Shown here piece by piece: positions 1 through 8,462 of a stretch of DNA of 64,000 nt. This stretch comes from Candidatus Obscuribacterales bacterium (GTDB lineage Bacteria; Cyanobacteriota; Vampirovibrionia; Obscuribacterales; Obscuribacteraceae). Where the stretch lies: the NCBI GenBank assembly GCA_020050835.1, contig JAGVKB010000154.1, positions 167,831-231,830 of the forward strand, read 5' to 3'. The position numbers and the translations under genes are program-made. Below the pieces are notes generated by a model, which did not search any database, had not been told where the DNA came from, and was given only the letters and a program-made list of their open reading frames with translations. Within the stretch, counting starts at the first letter, position 1, and each line of letters begins with the position of its first letter.

Positions 1-903
1 ATCCGCGGAGCGGAAATACGAAGGCATCTCCGCGCTGGGCACTCCGGGAATGAAGGTGACATTTTCAGTGCAGCCGGAATGCCGAAGCGAAGCCTTCAGC
101 TCTGCGAGCACCGATTTCTTTGCCGGCGCAGTATTGGTATCCCGTCCAACCAGGACGAATTGGACATTAGGAAATGCGCCAACCACCTGGGGAACGGCTT
201 CAATCAGTTGATAGATTCCCTTGCGAGCCTCAAGCCTACCGGCAAACAGAACTGTCAGCCGGCCATCATGCTTGAGAGCAACCGGCCCTTCCGGACAGAA
301 CTTTTCCGTATTGACAGGATCTCGTACGATTGGCAGATTTCCGCGGCAATAGTTCATGTCCCGGCAGATGTAATCGGCTAAATCCTCGCTGGGCGAGGTC
401 ACCAGGTGAGCCGAAAGGAGCGTCATTCGCTCAAGCATGGCGATGAATTGGTGGTCGAATGCAGCGGTAATATTGTGCAGCTTCTCGTCGATAAACTTAA
501 AATGCGGAGTGTAAAGCCTGACCACCAGCGGCGCAACCTTGGAAGTGGCAACAAACAGTCCTTCGGCAAACATCTCCGGCGCTTCCACCACATCAAACGG
601 CTTGTCACCGTGAGCAGCGACAAACCGCTGCCAGAGAGCAATGATCTGCTTGAGAATGTTGTGGCTATAAGGCATCACCGTCAAGAGCCGCTGCTTATCT
701 TCCAACAAGCCGGTCCAGCGAACTCGATGAACGGTTACGCCCTGATAATCGACCGTTTTCTCCTGATCATCAGCCGCCAGAGCAAATACTTCCACCTCAT
801 GACCGATCTCTGTGAGCCCGAGGGCGAGATCGTGCACAAAAGTAGCGATACCACCCCAGCCGGTGTCGGGCGGAAACTCACGAGAGATCAGGCAAATTCT
901 CAT
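1..903 (-). CDS. GT4 family glycosyltransferase, 3' part cut by window edge
   Basis: Cytosolic GT-B fold enzyme of family GT4, expected to transfer a sugar from a nucleotide donor to a glycan or lipid-linked intermediate; donor and acceptor are unknown. I translated the minus strand from the ATG at 903: 301 codons with no stop up to base 1, so the C-terminal third is missing. It opens MRICLISREFPPDTGWGG, the glycine-rich N-terminal loop of these enzymes. 'RLYTPHFKFI' lies near residue 130, and 'VLFAGRLEARKGI' near 218-230 marks the start of the second Rossmann-like domain. The E-x7-E donor site would lie beyond the edge. It is closely similar throughout to the GT4 protein at 5941-7476, so the two look like a local duplication. 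No clear Shine-Dalgarno precedes the ATG. It is divergent from the GT-C gene at 1070. Confidence 0.85.
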   Translation of the reverse strand, partial: MRICLISREFPPDTGWGGIATFVHDLALGLTEIGHEVEVFALAADDQEKTVDYQGVTVHRVRWTGLLEDKQRLLTVMPYSHNILKQIIALWQRFVAAHGDKPFDVVEAPEMFAEGLFVATSKVAPLVVRLYTPHFKFIDEKLHNITAAFDHQFIAMLERMTLLSAHLVTSPSEDLADYICRDMNYCRGNLPIVRDPVNTEKFCPEGPVALKHDGRLTVLFAGRLEARKGIYQLIEAVPQVVGAFPNVQFVLVGRDTNTAPAKKSVLAELKASLRHSGCTENVTFIPGVPSAEMPSYFRSAD

Positions 904-1069
904 AGGGTCAATTTTATTGGTTTCTCACTTGATCTATTTGAAACCAGTCTCAGCTTCAGCCCCTTCTTAATATCTCGCCCTTCAAATGTTTCATAACCTC
1001 TTGCTAATGACATCACGTGCAAGCTAGGTGACAATTTGCTTATTCTCATCACGGCTAACTCAGGTCGAA

Positions 1070-3922
1070 ATGCAGCCGAGCGCAGTTGCTAAACCTTCCG
1101 GTCCACTTCCGGTCGGCCAAGATCCTAGCGAAAAAGGACGCCACCGGGCGAGCCTTGGAGCTGCTCTTGCGCCCGGCATCTCCTTTCTAGTCGCTCTGTC
1201 GCTTGCACTCTGGCTGCACTTCAGCGGGCAGGAGCCGCACAACGTGTTCTTCTCTGATTCGCGTCACTATCTGGAGTCCTGCCAGCAGCTCGTGACCTTG
1301 ATTCAGTCAATGACAGCAGGACTATCTGCCGGGTCCGGTTTTCATCCGCAGATCAGCCGCTCATTGGCCGACAACGTTATGCTGGATGGACCGTTAATGC
1401 CGCTTTTGCCGGCAATCTACTTTGCGCTTACCGGCAAAAGCCCAACTCCGCTTGACTGGCAACCATTTGTCGTGCTTGCTTGCACTGTGCACGCGCTTTC
1501 AGCAGGTTTGGTCTGCGCGCTGGCTGGACAGCTGACAGGCAGCCGTAAATGGGCTCTATTAGCTGGTCTCAGCTGGGCGACTTACCCCAGCGCTCTGGTT
1601 GCCTCCGGACGCTACCTGACTGAAACGCCCGCCACCCTGCTCTTGCTCTGGACCTTATGGTCGGCCGCAAGATTGATTGAGCCGGCCGGCAAGAACAATT
1701 TGGCCGTCGCTGGCAACGCATTCAGGCTTGGAGTTTTGACTGGCGCAACCCTGCTCTTCAAGCCAGTCCTTGTTCCGTGCTCCTTGGCTACAACTGCACT
1801 TGCGCTTTGCTTTACAAAGCGCTGGAAAACCAAAGCTGTTATGTCGGTTTTGATCGCAGCCGGACTAGCTACGCTCCTTGTTCCATGGACGCTCAGCTCA
1901 AAAGCGCTTACCGGTCGGATTTATCTCACTCCGCAGCGAGTTCCCGTCTTCAACGTCGCCAAAGGTTGCGATGTAGAAGCTGATGGTTGGGGATCGCTTC
2001 CTAACTTTCCGCTCACTGATCTGCTGTGTACAACTGATGCGGTTTTGCCGACAATCGCAGCAGTTCTGCAGACACATCCAGCAGAGCTGGTCGGGCTTAC
2101 TCTCCGGAAGATTACCCGGTTATGGGGCATTCCCTGGAACGACTTTCGGCTGCCGGTGCTTGGTCTAGACAACCAGTCCCAACAATGGTGGCACCTGACT
2201 CTGCTAGCGCTCTCGGCGGCCGGCGCTCTCGGCGTGTTCTCGGCCAGAGCTGTGAGCGGAGATAGTGAAGCTTCCGCTCGCCGGGCTTGCTTTGTAGGCA
2301 GTGCTGCTATTTTAACTGTGGCAGCTCATCTTGTTTATGTGCCTTTTGAGACGATCAGCCGCTACGGATTTTCGTCGATGCCGTTCGTATTGATTCTGGC
2401 CGTATACGGATTGTTCGTAGCGGCCCGCCTTCCGGCAAGACGCCGGCCGCTGGCTGTGATCGTCACCTGCAGCCTGGCGCTTTTCGCATTGGATAAGTGC
2501 GCCGGCATCGAAAGCTTCGTGGCAATGCTAGCAGACTTTCGGGCCGCGCTAATAGCGAAATTGGCTTGTGAATGGTTGCTCATAGCCGCTGCAACCGTTT
2601 GCGCGCTCAAGTATGCCAAGCAATTCTCGGACAGCAGAGCTGCAGCCAATCTGTCCGTTGCGCTTAATTGCGTCGTCGCCATCGGAGCCTTCGCTGTCTC
2701 TCTGGCCTTTTGCCTTGATGGCAAGGAATCACGGGAATGGTCAAGTACAGTCCAGTCCGGCTCTACTATTGTAAGAACGATTGATCTTGCCAAAACAGCG
2801 CTGCCTCCCGGCGAGCAATCTGATTTCGCAGCCGTGCTCATTGACGGCGATACCTCCTTAATCAATGCTCGAGTCGAAGTAAACGGACACTCCATAGACG
2901 CTCAACCCGAGCTTCTTCTTCGCTTCAAACCGTCTCAATACTTCCTCTTTGACATTATGCGAACCTTCGCAGCCAAGGTCGGCACGTCTGTCGAAAACGT
3001 ACGTCAATGGCGGGCGCTCACCTTTCCTTCCGCCTGGCTCAACCGGCATGGTACAAATCAGATTCGACTCTCGGCCAAAGCCGGCACGAGCGTCACCATA
3101 TATGGTGACTATCTGGACGACTGGAATCGGCGCCTCCACCTGCCCGTTGATGATTTTTTCAGCGCCGCTCGCTTCTGCAATGCGACAGAAGGCACCGAAG
3201 GTCGGCTTTATGACCCGGTGATTACTCCTCTTGTTGCTTCCCGTTGCTGGCTAGAGCGAAATGGGCAAGCAGACTACTACGACCTCTCTTCGTACCGTGG
3301 CAAACAAACCGGACAATACAGGCTATTCCTCAGCGTCGGGGTCGGACCGGAAAGCGTGAGCGGCACCAAAGCGAATCTCGCTTGCCTTCCAGCTCTTTCC
3401 GCTCGCTTTGAGCGGAAGCTCGTCGCCAGAGATTTTGATCCGCTGATTGCGCACACGCTGACTGAGGACGCCGACTTGCGCATTAATCGAGCGATTTTGA
3501 AGTCTGTCTCCGACCTTGGTTGCCGCATTCGGCTTCCGGAAGCGATGCGAAGTCCGGACTTCTTGCGAATTACAATTTCCGGCTCAATCCGTGCCGGCGC
3601 ACAACCAGCAATCGGATCTATCTTACCAATCGTGCAAGGCGGCGGCAGCTCACCACCCACTTTTAAGCTATTTGCGACACCACCTTATCTTGTTGCTGGA
3701 AAAGAGTGGACGAAGTTCGAGATAAGCGACGTTGTCCCAAACTGTGAAATCAAAGGCGGTGTCCGGGAGATATCGCTGGCACTCTTCCCGGGTGCCTGGG
3801 AAGAAGTTTGGGAGTATGGCTGCGATCGTCGCTGCGGAGATGTCTGCTTCAAGAACCTCAGGCTAGAAGTCGCGCCCGTAACCCAACCTCGCCTCGATAA
3901 CCGCAAGCAACTTCTATACTAA
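1070..3922 (+). CDS. Large GT-C fold membrane glycosyltransferase-like protein (type A)
   Basis: Polytopic membrane protein of about 950 residues, probably transferring sugar from a polyprenyl-phosphate donor on the outer face of the membrane. After the first hydrophobic segment (about residues 30-53) comes 'FFSDSRHYLES', an acidic first outer loop like the catalytic loop of GT-C enzymes. About ten more hydrophobic segments reach to about residue 540, and the last 400 residues look extracytoplasmic and beta-rich. The ATG at 1070 is preferred over the GTG at 1028 because AGG sits 5 bases upstream and the 14 extra residues are not typical of a start. Best relative in the window is 60729-63269: shared 'DGPLMP'/'DGPLLP', 'TPQRVPVFNVAKG'/'TAQRYPAFNAAVG' and 'TIYGD'. 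It ends 1 bp from the convergent gene at 3924. Enzymatic role is inferred from the fold family, not shown. Confidence 0.75.
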   Translation: MQPSAVAKPSGPLPVGQDPSEKGRHRASLGAALAPGISFLVALSLALWLHFSGQEPHNVFFSDSRHYLESCQQLVTLIQSMTAGLSAGSGFHPQISRSLADNVMLDGPLMPLLPAIYFALTGKSPTPLDWQPFVVLACTVHALSAGLVCALAGQLTGSRKWALLAGLSWATYPSALVASGRYLTETPATLLLLWTLWSAARLIEPAGKNNLAVAGNAFRLGVLTGATLLFKPVLVPCSLATTALALCFTKRWKTKAVMSVLIAAGLATLLVPWTLSSKALTGRIYLTPQRVPVFNVAKGCDVEADGWGSLPNFPLTDLLCTTDAVLPTIAAVLQTHPAELVGLTLRKITRLWGIPWNDFRLPVLGLDNQSQQWWHLTLLALSAAGALGVFSARAVSGDSEASARRACFVGSAAILTVAAHLVYVPFETISRYGFSSMPFVLILAVYGLFVAARLPARRRPLAVIVTCSLALFALDKCAGIESFVAMLADFRAALIAKLACEWLLIAAATVCALKYAKQFSDSRAAANLSVALNCVVAIGAFAVSLAFCLDGKESREWSSTVQSGSTIVRTIDLAKTALPPGEQSDFAAVLIDGDTSLINARVEVNGHSIDAQPELLLRFKPSQYFLFDIMRTFAAKVGTSVENVRQWRALTFPSAWLNRHGTNQIRLSAKAGTSVTIYGDYLDDWNRRLHLPVDDFFSAARFCNATEGTEGRLYDPVITPLVASRCWLERNGQADYYDLSSYRGKQTGQYRLFLSVGVGPESVSGTKANLACLPALSARFERKLVARDFDPLIAHTLTEDADLRINRAILKSVSDLGCRIRLPEAMRSPDFLRITISGSIRAGAQPAIGSILPIVQGGGSSPPTFKLFATPPYLVAGKEWTKFEISDVVPNCEIKGGVREISLALFPGAWEEVWEYGCDRRCGDVCFKNLRLEVAPVTQPRLDNRKQLLY

Positions 3923-3923
3923 A

Positions 3924-5921
3924 TCACTTAATTTCCAGCGTAGCCAGTGGTCCGGTTTGAAAGTAGCTGTGCCCGTCAGGAGAGACGATCTTGAGCGTTA
4001 CTACATGTAACCCCTTCGCAAGGAGATCGGTGCGGTATGTACCTCCGAAACCGGAGTGAAGGAAGCTCCTGCGTCGATACTGGGCTACCACCTCTGGCCT
4101 GGGAATTCCCATTCCGGTCGGAATGTCGACTATCGAGTCGACAGAGACGAATACCGCCTTAGATGGGCCACGGGCTGGAAAGTCTACCGACCAACCGCGG
4201 AAGTTCAGGCTTGGTGTTTTACTGGAATCAACCACGACTGATCTTTGCAACGGGTATGTGTGTGAAGGCTCTGAATTTATGCTCTCAAGCAGGAATGAAG
4301 GCGCCGGAGCTGTCACTGACGATAAGCCGGACAGCGCAACCGGAGGACTTTCAGCAAACAGGCTCAAGTGATGAGAACGTAGATATGCCGCGCGTGCACG
4401 AATCCAGGCTGGATCGCTAAACAGCTCCGTCAAACCATCGTCACTTTGAAGATCGATAAATCTAACCATATTCGAGTATACAACTCGCGCACCACGCACC
4501 TGCTCGCCGGCGATCGCTCCGCTTCTCCAACCGGCAACCGCTGCGATACAAAACAAGCAGACAAGCATCCCGACACGCAAAGCCTGGAAAGTCGATTTCG
4601 GTTTACCGAACGAAAGCAACAACAGATACAACCCGGCCAATCCGATCGAAGTAAACGAGCAGTAACGTGATTGCAAGGCGGAATCCAGCCCACCTCCAAA
4701 CCGACCGGCCAAAATCAACAAAGCGGAAGCTAGCGAAAACAAGAAGAGCGTAAGCGGAGCACAAGCGCGCTCTCGAATGGCCGGCGGTGCCGCCAAAAAC
4801 GAACAGAGACAGGACGCCAGAAGAAGAACAATTAATACTCCGCTTGCAATTGCCACATCCGGTGAAGCAGAACAAGGCCCACCCAGGCAAGCCAGAAGAT
4901 ACTGCCCAACCTCGCCCGGATAACGTTTCAGCTTTTCCAGCGACAGCCGGCAAGCTGCGGCCCCAGGCGAGGTCCGCAAGGTCAGAGTATGCAGATAGTA
5001 AGCCAGCGTCAAACCGCCTACTGCGGCCCAGGCGGTCAATCTGAAGACCCAGGCCGGCCGATTGAAATCGTTGCTGTGCGGATGCAGAGCCGATTCATCC
5101 CAGGCGCCGGGCTCCTCCCTATCCGGCCCATCTTGATTGACAGCTGCCAGAGAGGACCGTGTCGGAGGTTGTTCTGCCTTGGCTTGCAGTAGACAAAAAC
5201 CACTGACGGCAAGCTGAAAGAGACCAAGCGGCCAAATCACAACCCCGTTGCCCATCGAGAAAGTTGCACCAAGCGCGGCAGCCAGAGCTAACATGAAACA
5301 GGCAGTCGATCGATTCGCTCTGTCCAGCAAGAAAACAGTAAGCACAATCAAGAGTCCGCAGGTGAGAAGATGTGCCTGGTGGCCCCAGAGCAAATTCTCC
5401 CAGTTGCGCAGGCTGAACATGAGCCAGAATACCGGTGCCAGCAAAAGCAGTGAATTGGCTCTACCTCTCACTCTCGGCCAGCCGATTCCGACCAGGCACA
5501 GGGATTGCAGTAATATGATCCCAACGCTCAGGTACATCAGCGCAATGCTATTCTGCCGGCTGACAGCGCTGACCAACAGCATGATCGAGAACGGCACGCA
5601 TACCTTGTGTTCGTTGTGCTGAACATTGACAAATTCTGCCAGGTTGAGCTTGCCTTCCAGAAATTTCTCGACATACTGCAGATATGACCATTCATCCAAG
5701 AACGGCACATTGACAGCATTCGCATTGACAAATGCCAGACAAATAGCCACCGGCGCAGCGATCAGCAAAAAGGGGACTACGACCTTGAGCAAGAGATCAG
5801 GCAGAGACCGACTCTTACCAATTCCGCGCGAGCAAGCAGGATTGACCGCTTCAGGCGAGCGGCTGTCCGCACCGGTTGGCACTATCACGGTCGTTCTTGG
5901 TGAGGGCTGCTCTGGAGACAT
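3924..5921 (-). CDS. GT-C-like polytopic membrane protein
   Basis: Membrane protein of 665 residues with roughly a dozen hydrophobic segments. The first outer loop reads 'VPFLDEWSYLQYVEKFLEG' and is followed by 'VQHNEHKVCVPFS'. The D-E-W plus H-N-E-H pattern is common in uncharacterised GT-C-like membrane proteins of bacterial glycan loci. The reading frame extends to 5984, but the ATG at 5921 (MSPEQPSP) is preferred because the longer form would overlap the upstream GT4 gene, which stops at 5941. That leaves a 19 bp gap, and the two are probably co-transcribed. A C-terminal globular segment of about 130 residues follows the last hydrophobic segment. It is not close to the other GT-C proteins of the window. 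Sugar specificity cannot be read. Confidence 0.7.
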   Translation of the reverse strand: MSPEQPSPRTTVIVPTGADSRSPEAVNPACSRGIGKSRSLPDLLLKVVVPFLLIAAPVAICLAFVNANAVNVPFLDEWSYLQYVEKFLEGKLNLAEFVNVQHNEHKVCVPFSIMLLVSAVSRQNSIALMYLSVGIILLQSLCLVGIGWPRVRGRANSLLLLAPVFWLMFSLRNWENLLWGHQAHLLTCGLLIVLTVFLLDRANRSTACFMLALAAALGATFSMGNGVVIWPLGLFQLAVSGFCLLQAKAEQPPTRSSLAAVNQDGPDREEPGAWDESALHPHSNDFNRPAWVFRLTAWAAVGGLTLAYYLHTLTLRTSPGAAACRLSLEKLKRYPGEVGQYLLACLGGPCSASPDVAIASGVLIVLLLASCLCSFLAAPPAIRERACAPLTLFLFSLASALLILAGRFGGGLDSALQSRYCSFTSIGLAGLYLLLLSFGKPKSTFQALRVGMLVCLFCIAAVAGWRSGAIAGEQVRGARVVYSNMVRFIDLQSDDGLTELFSDPAWIRARAAYLRSHHLSLFAESPPVALSGLSSVTAPAPSFLLESINSEPSHTYPLQRSVVVDSSKTPSLNFRGWSVDFPARGPSKAVFVSVDSIVDIPTGMGIPRPEVVAQYRRRSFLHSGFGGTYRTDLLAKGLHVVTLKIVSPDGHSYFQTGPLATLEIK

Positions 5922-5940
5922 TGAAAGAGGTTGATTCCTG

Positions 5941-7476
5941 TCAGATTCTGGCCGAATCCGCCTGCTCCGATTCGGCTTGCGCACGGCGTTGTCTTACGCG
6001 AATCTCCTCTTCCAGCTGGCGAACCAATTCGGAAGAACCGCGCCCAGACAGGCTGTCCCAGGTCCGGGCCAGCTTGACAAAAACTTTAGCCAGGGACAAA
6101 CGCGGACGCTTGGAGACAAGGGTCCACCAGTGCTTGAGCCGAAAACGATAAGACTGCAGGTACAACAAGTCGTACAACATCTTGTCGTAAGAGTACAAGA
6201 GCGTGTCGGCATCAGCCAGAGCGCCGGCAATCGGCTTCCGGTAGAGCCGAACCTGCTGGTTTCGCGCGAATGCAGACTGCGCTTCATGGTAGAGCTCTAC
6301 GGTCTGCCTGGCAATTTCATCGCGATGGAACTTCTCAATTACTCGCTTGCGAGCATTATTGCCCAGCCGCTTGCGCTCGTCGCCTTCCCTGAGTAGCTTG
6401 ACCAGAGCTCTGGCCAAAGATTCGGCATCGCGCGGCGGAACGATCATCCCCGATTCGTCATGAACGATGTACTCGCGAGTGCCACCAGATGAGGTGCCAA
6501 TCACCGGTTTACCGCAGGACATCGCTTCCAGGCAAGTATATGGCGAATTGTCGTAGACCGAAGGTACGACGCAAACATCGGCCGAACGATAGTAATCCGC
6601 CAACTCCGCCAGCGGCACGCGTGGAATGAATTCCACATACTGACCACAGCTGTTGCGAACGATCGTCTCTTTCAGCTCGGCCATTACGGACGACTGCCCT
6701 TTACCATTATTGGTGTCATCGCCGAGAATGATGAAGCGAACATTCGGCACGTTGCGCGCCACTTCCGGCACGGCGTCAATCAAGTATCTGATGCCCTTGC
6801 GCTCTTCCAAACGCCCGACAAATAGAACTTTCAAGCTTCGGTCCGCAGGAATCGCCTTCGGTCCATCCGGACTAAACTTGTCGGGGTCGATCGGGTTGCG
6901 AACAATCTTTATTCTGTCGAGCGGATAGTTGAGATCGCCTGAGACATACTCAGCCAGATCATCGCTCGGTGACGTTATTACATCCGCATTCAACATGGCT
7001 ATCCGTTCGAGCATCGCTACAAATTGATGATCGAACGAATTGGTTACATTATGCAACTGCTCAGCGATAAACTTCGAATGTGGCGTATAAAGCCGTATCA
7101 ACAGTGGAGCCGCTTTAGTTACTGCCGGCACAATCCCTTCGGCGAGTAATTCAGGAGAATCCACCACATCGAACGGGCGTTGGCAATGAATTTCGGAAAA
7201 CTTCTTCCACAGAGCAGTTGTTGTTCGCAAGACGTAACAGCTATACGGCATGCAAAGCGACGCCGCGCCGAGACTACCGTCTATCTGGTGCGGCTCCACG
7301 CGATGCACCTTAACGCCATCCTGCTCTACAGTCTTGGCTTTGTCCTTCGCCAGCGCAATCACTTCGACTTCATGGCCTAAGGCCGTCAATCCAAGCGCAA
7401 GATGATTGGCGAATGTAGCGATCCCGCCCCAACCGGTATCCGGCGGGTACTCGCGGGAGATAAGGCAGATCCTCAT
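5941..7476 (-). CDS. GT4 family glycosyltransferase
   Basis: Cytosolic nucleotide-sugar-dependent glycosyltransferase of 511 residues. The N-terminal domain starts MRICLISREYPPDTGWGG. The C-terminal domain starts near 'VLFVGRLEERKGI' and carries the family donor-binding segment 'SPYTCLEAMSCGKPVIG' with 'SSGGTREYI', containing the E-x7-E type acidic pair. A tail of about 110 residues beyond the usual GT4 end is rich in Arg, Leu and Trp and could be membrane-associated or a docking extension. ATG at 7476 has GGAG about 10 bases upstream. A minus-strand promoter of the shared GATTTCAA-N23-TAGAAT type lies 77 bases upstream (7553-7589). It is followed after 19 bp by the GT-C-like gene at 3924-5921. 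It is a paralogue of the truncated GT4 gene at 1-903. Confidence 0.88.
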   Translation of the reverse strand: MRICLISREYPPDTGWGGIATFANHLALGLTALGHEVEVIALAKDKAKTVEQDGVKVHRVEPHQIDGSLGAASLCMPYSCYVLRTTTALWKKFSEIHCQRPFDVVDSPELLAEGIVPAVTKAAPLLIRLYTPHSKFIAEQLHNVTNSFDHQFVAMLERIAMLNADVITSPSDDLAEYVSGDLNYPLDRIKIVRNPIDPDKFSPDGPKAIPADRSLKVLFVGRLEERKGIRYLIDAVPEVARNVPNVRFIILGDDTNNGKGQSSVMAELKETIVRNSCGQYVEFIPRVPLAELADYYRSADVCVVPSVYDNSPYTCLEAMSCGKPVIGTSSGGTREYIVHDESGMIVPPRDAESLARALVKLLREGDERKRLGNNARKRVIEKFHRDEIARQTVELYHEAQSAFARNQQVRLYRKPIAGALADADTLLYSYDKMLYDLLYLQSYRFRLKHWWTLVSKRPRLSLAKVFVKLARTWDSLSGRGSSELVRQLEEEIRVRQRRAQAESEQADSARI

Positions 7477-7552
7477 TTTCCAGGACTCCCTTCTTTAGAA
7501 CCAGCAGTTCGAGCCGTCAGCGACGGTCTTAGTTGCGGCTTCCTCAGGTCGT

Positions 7553-7589
7553 ATTCTATAACGCCTGGGACGGCAAACCACTTGAAATC
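7553..7589 (-). promoter_or_regulatory. Candidate promoter of shared type (GATTTCAA-N23-TAGAAT)
   Basis: On the minus strand GATTTCAA (7582-7589) is followed by exactly 23 bases and then TAGAAT (7553-7558), 77 bases before the GT4 start at 7476. The upstream element is the core of a perfect 14-bp palindrome, ACTTGATTTCAAGT (7580-7593), centred about 31 bp upstream of the -10 centre, or near -41 if TAGAAT is the -10 box. That is where class II activators bind. No good -35 hexamer is present. The same element and spacing recur at 16750-16786 and 20040-20076. The promoter role is inferred. Confidence 0.5.
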
Positions 7590-7641
7590 AAGTTTATTCT
7601 AATGGAAATAGCGGCTCTTTCACCGCTTGGAATCCCGCTAG

Positions 7642-7647
7642 TATAAT
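7642..7647 (+). promoter_or_regulatory. Candidate -10 box (TATAAT)
   Basis: A perfect TATAAT on the plus strand, 62 bases before the ATG at 7709. A poor -35 match (TTTCAC, 7618-7623) lies 18 bp upstream. It would drive the two-gene unit 7709-10145, divergent from the GT4 gene at 7476. Confidence 0.4.
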
Positions 7648-7708
7648 ATTCTTTCTCCTGCGCATCTGTCGTGCAGAATGAAAGTGTCAAGAACGCCAAG
7701 CAATCAAC

Positions 7709-8461
7709 ATGAATTTGCCGGCTCGAAAGGAAATAATCGTAATCCAGTCCTGTCCGGACAAAGGTCGCTTCCTCAATCCATCGTTAAGAAGCGTGGAGTC
7801 GGCGATTAGCCGGGTGGAAGCAGATTATGGCATCGGGACTGAATGGGTACTGGCCGTTTCAGCACTTTCGGCCGACACGGACGAATATCTGAACAATCAG
7901 CTGCCAGCTCGGGTGGAAGCGGTAGTCAGAATTGCGGCGCAACCAGCTGCCGAACAAATCAACTCAATTGTAAAAAAATCTCTCGCTCGCTTTGTCTGCA
8001 TTATCGGTGGTGAAGATCTCGTTTCATCCAATTGGCTCAGCCTGGCTTACAACAGCTGCCTGAAAGGAGATGACAAGGAAGTGTTTCATCCCGCGATGAT
8101 AGTGGCATTCGGAGCAGACTCCCACCTCTTCTTGACTCCAGACCAAGCAGATCCAGACTTTACTATCGACAGGCTGCTGGCCCGAAATCCATTTCCGGCA
8201 ATCTGCATCTCAGCAAGACGTACCTTTGAGGAGATACCGTTCCAGTCGCCGAATCATCAGTCGGGCTTCGGACATTTCGACTGGCATTGGGTGTGCGAAA
8301 CCACAGCACACGGATTGGTACATAGACCGGTAGCTGGAACGTTTGCCTGCTGCCGCGTACCATCCGAGCACAGCTGTTTGGAGCACTGCCGAGAAAACAA
8401 CTCACTGATCCAATCTTCGCGGCTTTTCAATCCTTTTAGTCCGGAGCGCGCTCGTATTTGA
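7709..8461 (+). CDS. GT2-like (GT-A fold) protein, atypical, function unknown
   Basis: Protein of 250 residues with the general shape of a small GT2 domain. It has an N-terminal hydrophobic strand 'EIIVIQSCPDKGRFLNPSL', a central 'FVCIIGGEDLVSSNWL' where GT2 enzymes have their D-x-D region, and a C-terminal 'GFGHFDWHWVCETTAHG' where they have the catalytic acidic and Trp motif. The canonical D-x-D is replaced by G-E-D, so catalysis is uncertain. It could be a divergent or inactive glycosyltransferase acting with its neighbour. Only 1 bp separates its stop (8459-8461) from the next ATG at 8463, so the two are surely co-translated. No homologue elsewhere in the window. The assignment rests on motif positions only. 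Confidence 0.55.
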   Translation: MNLPARKEIIVIQSCPDKGRFLNPSLRSVESAISRVEADYGIGTEWVLAVSALSADTDEYLNNQLPARVEAVVRIAAQPAAEQINSIVKKSLARFVCIIGGEDLVSSNWLSLAYNSCLKGDDKEVFHPAMIVAFGADSHLFLTPDQADPDFTIDRLLARNPFPAICISARRTFEEIPFQSPNHQSGFGHFDWHWVCETTAHGLVHRPVAGTFACCRVPSEHSCLEHCRENNSLIQSSRLFNPFSPERARI

Positions 8462-8462
8462 A

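Noticed and set aside
911..945. GGTTTCAA, 21 bp, TAAAAT before the GT4 gene at 903, resembling the shared promoter
   Set aside because: Spacing is 21 not 23, the element differs, and the -10-like box is only 7 bases from the ATG.
2362..2895. Open frame of 177 codons on the minus strand opposite the first GT-C gene
   Set aside because: Antisense shadow: low-complexity Ala/Ser-rich translation, no start context.
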